From positions 6,205 through 70,204 of the forward strand of contig NZ_KE384413.1 of assembly GCF_000425625.1 (NCBI RefSeq): a stretch of 64,000 bases of DNA. Reading direction: 5' to 3'. The stretch comes from Stutzerimonas azotifigens DSM 17556 (GTDB taxonomy: Bacteria > Pseudomonadota > Gammaproteobacteria > Pseudomonadales > Pseudomonadaceae). The translations under genes were made by a program, and so were the position numbers. Position 1 is the first letter of the stretch, and each line of letters opens with the position of its first letter. Under the pieces are notes generated by a model, which was not told the origin of the DNA, searched no databases, and was given only the letters and a program-made list of their open reading frames with translations. Of the stretch, positions 60,562 through 64,000 are shown piece after piece.

Positions 60562-61056
60562 ATGAAACGACCCACCAAGAAGGCGGTCGCCGGCGGCCTG
60601 TGGCTGGCGCTTTCCATCAGCACCGCCGAAGCCTCGAGCGTCTACCGCTGCGAGGACGGCAACGGCCACGTCACCTTCTCGCAGCAGGGCTGCCCGGACA
60701 TGCAGCAAGCGGAACGGCGCCGAGCCTACAATCCCACACCGGGCGGCAGCGAGTTGACGCCGCTGGGCACGCCGAAAGCGCCCGACCGCCAGGCACGCCC
60801 AGGCGGCGTGGAGCTGGTGGTCGTCGGCGGCAAGGACGACGGGTGCGACAACCGGGTCAGCGGCAACGACAGGCGCCAGGCGATCATCCGCAAGGAGATC
60901 CGCGCCGGCATGACCCGCGCCGACGTGGAAAGCGCCCTCGGCAAGCCCGACGTCATCACCCGCAGCAACGGGCAGACCCGCTACCGCTATGACACGCCAG
61001 GGCGCAAGCGTACCGTGAGCTTCGATGAAGCCGGTTGCGTGAGAGGCTCGCGCTGA
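60562..61056 (+). CDS. DUF4124 domain protein with BamE-like C-terminal part
   Basis: The 164-residue exported protein has a signal peptide (KKAVAGGLWLALSISTAEAS) and a DUF4124 motif SSVYRCEDGNGHVTFSQQGC (about 24-43) with its cysteine pair. The C-terminal half, IIRKEIRAGMTRADVESALG then KPDVITRSNGQTRYRYD, resembles SmpA/OmlA-type (BamE) folds. It is probably periplasmic; the function is unknown. AGGACGAAATC precedes the ATG. Confidence 0.8.
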   Translation: MKRPTKKAVAGGLWLALSISTAEASSVYRCEDGNGHVTFSQQGCPDMQQAERRRAYNPTPGGSELTPLGTPKAPDRQARPGGVELVVVGGKDDGCDNRVSGNDRRQAIIRKEIRAGMTRADVESALGKPDVITRSNGQTRYRYDTPGRKRTVSFDEAGCVRGSR

Positions 61057-61109
61057 CACCGGGTGTTGGGCTTCGCAACCCAACCTACGGCGCGCTGGAA
61101 ACCCTGGGG

Positions 61110-61259
61110 AGCGGTCTGGACCGCGAACGGGCCTGCACGGCGCTACGACCAACACCAGAGCAACCCTCTCCCTCCGGGAGAGGGCGGGGTGAGGGCTGGC
61201 GCGCAGGAGCCCTCCCTCATCCGGCCCTGCGGGCCACCTTCTCCTGCGGGGAGAAGGGA
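61110..61259. repeat. dispersed inverted-repeat element, family A, copy 3
   Basis: CCCTCTCCCTCCGGGAGAGG (61164-61183) and the facing TCATCCGGCCCTGCGGGCCA then CCTTCTCCTGCGGGGAGAAG match copies 1 and 2. The stretch before it (61110-61163) matches 10656-10710, so the repeat unit is longer than the inverted arms alone. GTAGGAGCAGGCTCTGCCTG follows at about 61285. Confidence 0.7.
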
Positions 61260-61331
61260 AAAGGCCGAAGGCTGGGCACAGCCCTGTAGGAGCAGGCTCT
61301 GCCTGCGACCTCGGGCAGCTGCGCAAAAGAA

Positions 61332-61360
61332 AAAAGGCCTGCATCGCTGCAGGCCTTTTC
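61332..61360 (-). terminator. terminator of the tRNA operon
   Basis: AAAAGGCCTGCA and TGCAGGCCTTTT form a 12-bp stem with a 4-base loop; on the minus strand TTTTTTCTTTT follows. It closes the minus-strand transcript with the tRNA-Arg genes. Confidence 0.88.
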
Positions 61361-61365
61361 GGGTA

Positions 61366-61442
61366 TGGCGCACTCGGGAGGATTCGAACCTCCGACCGCC
61401 CGGTTCGTAGCCGGGTACTCTATCCAGCTGAGCTACGAGTGC
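61366..61442 (-). tRNA. tRNA-Arg (anticodon ACG), copy 2
   Basis: A 77-nt cloverleaf on the minus strand: acceptor GCACTCG/CGAGTGC, anticodon stem CCCGG/CCGGG with loop CTACGAA (anticodon ACG), T arm GGAGG-TTCGAAT-CCTCC, encoded CCA. Identical to the gene at 61512-61588. Confidence 0.96.
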
Positions 61443-61511
61443 GTGGGGTGTTTGTTCAACCAGTCACCGCTGGTAAGCGACGAACCCGCCATCGGCAAGC
61501 CCATTCGAATA

Positions 61512-61588
61512 TGGCGCACTCGGGAGGATTCGAACCTCCGACCGCCCGGTTCGTAGCCGGGTACTCTATCCAGCTGAGCTACGAGTGC
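61512..61588 (-). tRNA. tRNA-Arg (anticodon ACG), copy 1
   Basis: Same 77-nt sequence as the copy at 61366-61442, separated by a 69-bp spacer. ACG is the inosine-modified arginine anticodon reading CGN codons. Confidence 0.96.
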
Positions 61589-61686
61589 GCTGAGGGGGCG
61601 CATTATAGGGATAACCAACCGATGGTCAAGCTGGCTTCAGGGCTTTTTGCCACTGGCTCCAGATGCTATCGAAACCCTAGAAATGC

Positions 61687-61779
<93 letters not shown>

Positions 61780-61841
61780 GCAACACGGGGCGCATGATAC
61801 TCATGTTTACCCCGCTTGCAAAGCCAAAAATTAGAGAAAAA

Positions 61842-62027
61842 TTAGTGGCTTGGTTCTTGGTCTTTCTCCTTCTGGATCCGCTGGTAAATCTCCTCGCGAT
61901 GCACGGCTACCTCTTTGGGTGCGTTTACACCGATCCGAACTTGATTACCCTTGACGCCCAGCACGGTGACAGTGACATCGTCACCCACCATCAGAGTCTC
62001 TCCGACCCGGCGAGTCAGAATCAGCAT
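61842..62027 (-). CDS. rsmA: carbon storage / secondary metabolism regulator RsmA (CsrA)
   Basis: The 61-residue RNA-binding dimer begins [20 protein letters not shown] and has [29 protein letters not shown], all key residues for GGA-hairpin binding (Arg44-type VHREEIY). It represses or stabilises mRNAs controlling EPS, motility and c-di-GMP. A strong AAGGAG precedes the ATG. The order alaS-lysC-rsmA-tRNA-Ser is the conserved Pseudomonas arrangement. Confidence 0.97.
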   Translation of the reverse strand: MLILTRRVGETLMVGDDVTVTVLGVKGNQVRIGVNAPKEVAVHREEIYQRIQKEKDQEPSH

Positions 62028-62126
62028 TCCTTTCTCCTTAACGGATTCAGTTCAGAACCACAGTCTGCAAAAAATGAAAAATGGGAACTCCGTGACAGCA
62101 GAGGCCTGGCAGCCTTCACTCAGTTA

Positions 62127-62154
62127 TTGACCAGCGCCGCGGAACCTAAAGTTC
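62127..62154 (-). promoter_or_regulatory. possible AlgU-type promoter of rsmA
   Basis: On the minus strand GAACTT is followed 18 bases later by TCAA, close to but longer than the AlgU spacing; GGAACTTTAGGTTCC around it is a palindrome. It lies 100-130 bases before rsmA. P. aeruginosa rsmA has an AlgU-dependent promoter, so a promoter in this gap is expected, but this match is weak. Confidence 0.3.
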
Positions 62155-62211
62155 CACCACCGTTACCGGTTACGACAGAAGGCGCGAAACAGACAGCCGG
62201 TGGCCGTACGG

Positions 62212-63447
62212 TCACTCGCCCCTGGCGGTTGGCGCGTCCAGCTCGAACGCGGTGTGCAAGGCACGTACAGCAAGCTCCAGGTATTTTTCTTCGATGACCA
62301 CCGACACCTTGATTTCCGAAGTGGAAATCATCTGGATGTTGATGCTCTCCTTCGCCAGCGCCTCGAACATCCGACTGGCGACACCGGCATGCGAGCGCAT
62401 GCCGACCCCGACGATCGAAACCTTCGCGATGTTGGTGTCACCAATGACCTCGCGAGCCCCCATCTCGTTCGCTGTGTTTTGCAGAACTTTGAGCGCGTTG
62501 GTGTAATCGTTGCGATGCACGGTGAAGGTAAAGTCGGTCGTCATGTCGTGCGCGACGTTCTGCACGATCATGTCCACCTCGATGTTGGCCGCGCTGATCG
62601 GCCCGAGAATCTTGAACGCGATGCCCGGGGTGTCGGGCACACCACGGATGGTCAGCTTGGCCTCGTCGCGGTTGAAGGCGATGCCGGAGATGATTGGCTG
62701 TTCCATGGATTCCTCTTCATCAAGGGTAATGAGGGTGCCCGGCCCCTCCTGAAAGCTGTGGAGCACGCGCAGGGGGACGTTGTACTTGCCGGCGAACTCG
62801 ACGGAACGGATCTGCAGCACCTTGGAGCCGAGGCTGGCCATCTCCAGCATTTCCTCGAAGGTGATCTTCTCCAGGCGCTGCGCCTTGGCCACGACCCGCG
62901 GGTCGGTGGTGTAGACGCCGTCGACGTCCGTGTAGATCTGGCACTCGTCGGCCTTCAAGGCGGCGGCCAGCGCCACCCCGGTGGTGTCGGAACCACCGCG
63001 GCCGAGCGTGGTGATGTTGCCCTTGTCGTCGACGCCCTGGAAACCGGCGACCACGACCACGCGCCCGGCCTTGAGATCGCTCTGGATGCGCTGGCCGTCG
63101 ATGTGCAGGATGCGCGCCTTGGTGTGCGCGCTGTCGGTGAGAATGCGCACCTGGTTGCCGGTGTAGGACACGGCCGGCACGCCACGCTTGATCAGCGCCA
63201 TGGCCAGCAGCGCGATGGTGACCTGCTCGCCGGTCGAGACCATGACGTCCAGCTCGCGCGGCACCGGCTGATCGCAGATCTGCTTGGCCAGATCGATCAG
63301 GCGGTTGGTTTCCCCGCTCATGGCCGAGACCACGACGACGATGTCGTCGCCGCGCTCGCGGAATTTCTTGACCTTTTCGGCCACCTGCTCGATTCGCTCG
63401 ACGGTGCCGACGGATGTGCCTCCGAACTTCTGTACGATCAACGCCAT
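62212..63447 (-). CDS. lysC: aspartate kinase (aspartokinase)
   Basis: The 411-residue enzyme phosphorylates aspartate, the first step to lysine, threonine, methionine and diaminopimelate. The kinase domain has MALIVQKFGGTSVGTVERIE (catalytic Lys), VVVSAMSGETNRLIDLAKQI, GRGGSDTTGVALAAALKADE and CQIYTDVDGVYTTDPR. Two ACT domains follow (about 265-400, e.g. VSIVGVGMRSHAGVASRMFE) for feedback control by lysine and threonine. The length is that of the lone Pseudomonas aspartokinase. Confidence 0.96.
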   Translation of the reverse strand: MALIVQKFGGTSVGTVERIEQVAEKVKKFRERGDDIVVVVSAMSGETNRLIDLAKQICDQPVPRELDVMVSTGEQVTIALLAMALIKRGVPAVSYTGNQVRILTDSAHTKARILHIDGQRIQSDLKAGRVVVVAGFQGVDDKGNITTLGRGGSDTTGVALAAALKADECQIYTDVDGVYTTDPRVVAKAQRLEKITFEEMLEMASLGSKVLQIRSVEFAGKYNVPLRVLHSFQEGPGTLITLDEEESMEQPIISGIAFNRDEAKLTIRGVPDTPGIAFKILGPISAANIEVDMIVQNVAHDMTTDFTFTVHRNDYTNALKVLQNTANEMGAREVIGDTNIAKVSIVGVGMRSHAGVASRMFEALAKESINIQMISTSEIKVSVVIEEKYLELAVRALHTAFELDAPTARGE

Positions 63448-63566
63448 TTCAATTGCCGCCTATGCCCGCCCAGGGCCTGAGTCATCTGTTTCCCATGACA
63501 GCCTCGCGGCGAATGCCCGCCCGCGGCTGCCCGGCGTCCCGCCGCGAACGACGGGCGCCTCGATCG

Positions 63567-64000
63567 TCAACACGCCTCGACGAAGGCGGTGGCCAGCGCC
63601 AGCGCCTCGTCCAGCTTGCCCGGCTCGGTGCCGCCGCCCTGGGCCATGTCCGGGCGTCCGCCGCCCTTCCCGCCCACGACCGCCGCGGCCTGCTTCATCA
63701 GCTCGCCGGCCTTGAACCGCGCCGTGAGGTCGGCGGTGACGCCGGCCACCAGCACCACCTTGCCGTCGAGCTCGCTGCCGAGCAGGATCACCGCGCTGCC
63801 GAGCTTGTTCTTCAACTGGTCGACCAGCGCCAGCAGCGCCTTGCCGTCCGACCCATCCAGGCGCGCCGACAGCACCTTCACGCCGCCGACCTCGACCGCC
63901 GCGCTGGCCAGATCGTTGCCGGCTGCGCTGGCCGCCTTGGCCTTGAGCTGCTCCAGCTCCTTTTCCAACTGGCGGTTGCGTTCGAGCACGCCGCCCAGCT
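63567..64000 (-). CDS. alaS: alanyl-tRNA synthetase, C-terminal part (gene continues past window)
   Basis: The visible last 140 or so residues contain the coiled-coil segment [20 protein letters not shown] and the C-Ala/DHHA1 domain with [40 protein letters not shown] and MAQGGG, as in AlaS. DHHA1 helps tRNA binding and editing. The gene runs off the right edge, so catalytic and editing domains are not in view. The reading frame is open to the edge. Confidence 0.93.
   Translation of the reverse strand, partial: LGGVLERNRQLEKELEQLKAKAASAAGNDLASAAVEVGGVKVLSARLDGSDGKALLALVDQLKNKLGSAVILLGSELDGKVVLVAGVTADLTARFKAGELMKQAAAVVGGKGGGRPDMAQGGGTEPGKLDEALALATAFVEAC

Overview
This GC-rich window comes from a gammaproteobacterium of the Pseudomonas sensu lato group, most likely the Stutzerimonas (P. 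stutzeri) complex. The evidence is AlgO/Prc beside an EAL-CBS-GGDEF protein, the set cheV-cheR-flgA-flgM-flgN-flgZ around flgB-L, a near-identical AmrZ, and the block alaS-lysC-rsmA followed by tRNA-Ser and tRNA-Arg. The species assignment is inference; no rRNA is present.

Layout. (1) 1-8.8 kb: aminopeptidase apeB, a quinone-oxidoreductase-like MDR enzyme, prc/algO, an EAL-CBS-GGDEF protein, a 282-bp MITE-like element that ends two convergent genes, a tightly overlapping xre-hypothetical-sel1 operon and a DUF1232 membrane protein. (2) 8.8-12 kb: accessory patch with two perfect inverted DnaA boxes, palindromic repeats, a MntA-HepT (MNT/HEPN) toxin-antitoxin pair, and a truncated, frameshifted group II intron sitting just behind the terminator of a comEA-like gene. 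(3) 12.4-35.9 kb: flagellar and chemotaxis block on the minus strand (fliT, fliS, fliD, flaG, a giant 862-aa fliC, a PilZ gene, flgLKJIHGFEDCB, cheR, cheV) and flgA-flgM-flgN-flgZ on the plus strand. Matches to sigma-54 (GG-N10-GC) promoters are seen before flgB, flgF, fliD and flgA, and to sigma-28 promoters before fliC, fliS and flgM, as expected for tiered flagellar control.

(4) 36.1-52.1 kb: exopolysaccharide locus. An RfaH-family antiterminator gene is followed by a perfect ops element, then an exported Ala-rich repeat protein, an outer-membrane beta-barrel, a Wza-like export protein, a Wzc-like tyrosine autokinase, a CpsB-type phosphatase and a VpsP-like protein. A visibly AT-rich block of sugar-specific genes follows (flippase, pyruvyl transferase, two glycosyltransferases, EpsG-like polymerase), then a WcaJ/VpsL-type initiating transferase and galE. 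The order resembles vpsMNOP plus vpsL of Vibrio. (5) 52.4-58.3 kb: VanZ-like protein, a lipoprotein with an HExxH motif, an O-antigen-ligase-family protein, a YecR-like lipoprotein, a serine-recombinase scar beside tRNA-Arg(CCT), two small proteins and amrZ. (6) 58.8-64 kb: mgtE, a DUF4124 protein, two identical tRNA-Arg(ACG), tRNA-Ser(GCT), rsmA/csrA, lysC and the 3' part of alaS.

Together the window carries many nodes of the motile-to-sessile switch: flagellum, c-di-GMP enzyme and two PilZ effectors, AmrZ, RsmA, RfaH and an EPS operon. The most unusual items are the repeat-rich flagellin with a hairpin over its ribosome binding site, the ops/RfaH arrangement ahead of an Ala-rich secreted protein, the repeat-derived N-terminus of FlgI, the MITE that supplies stop codons to both neighbours, and the intron remnant.
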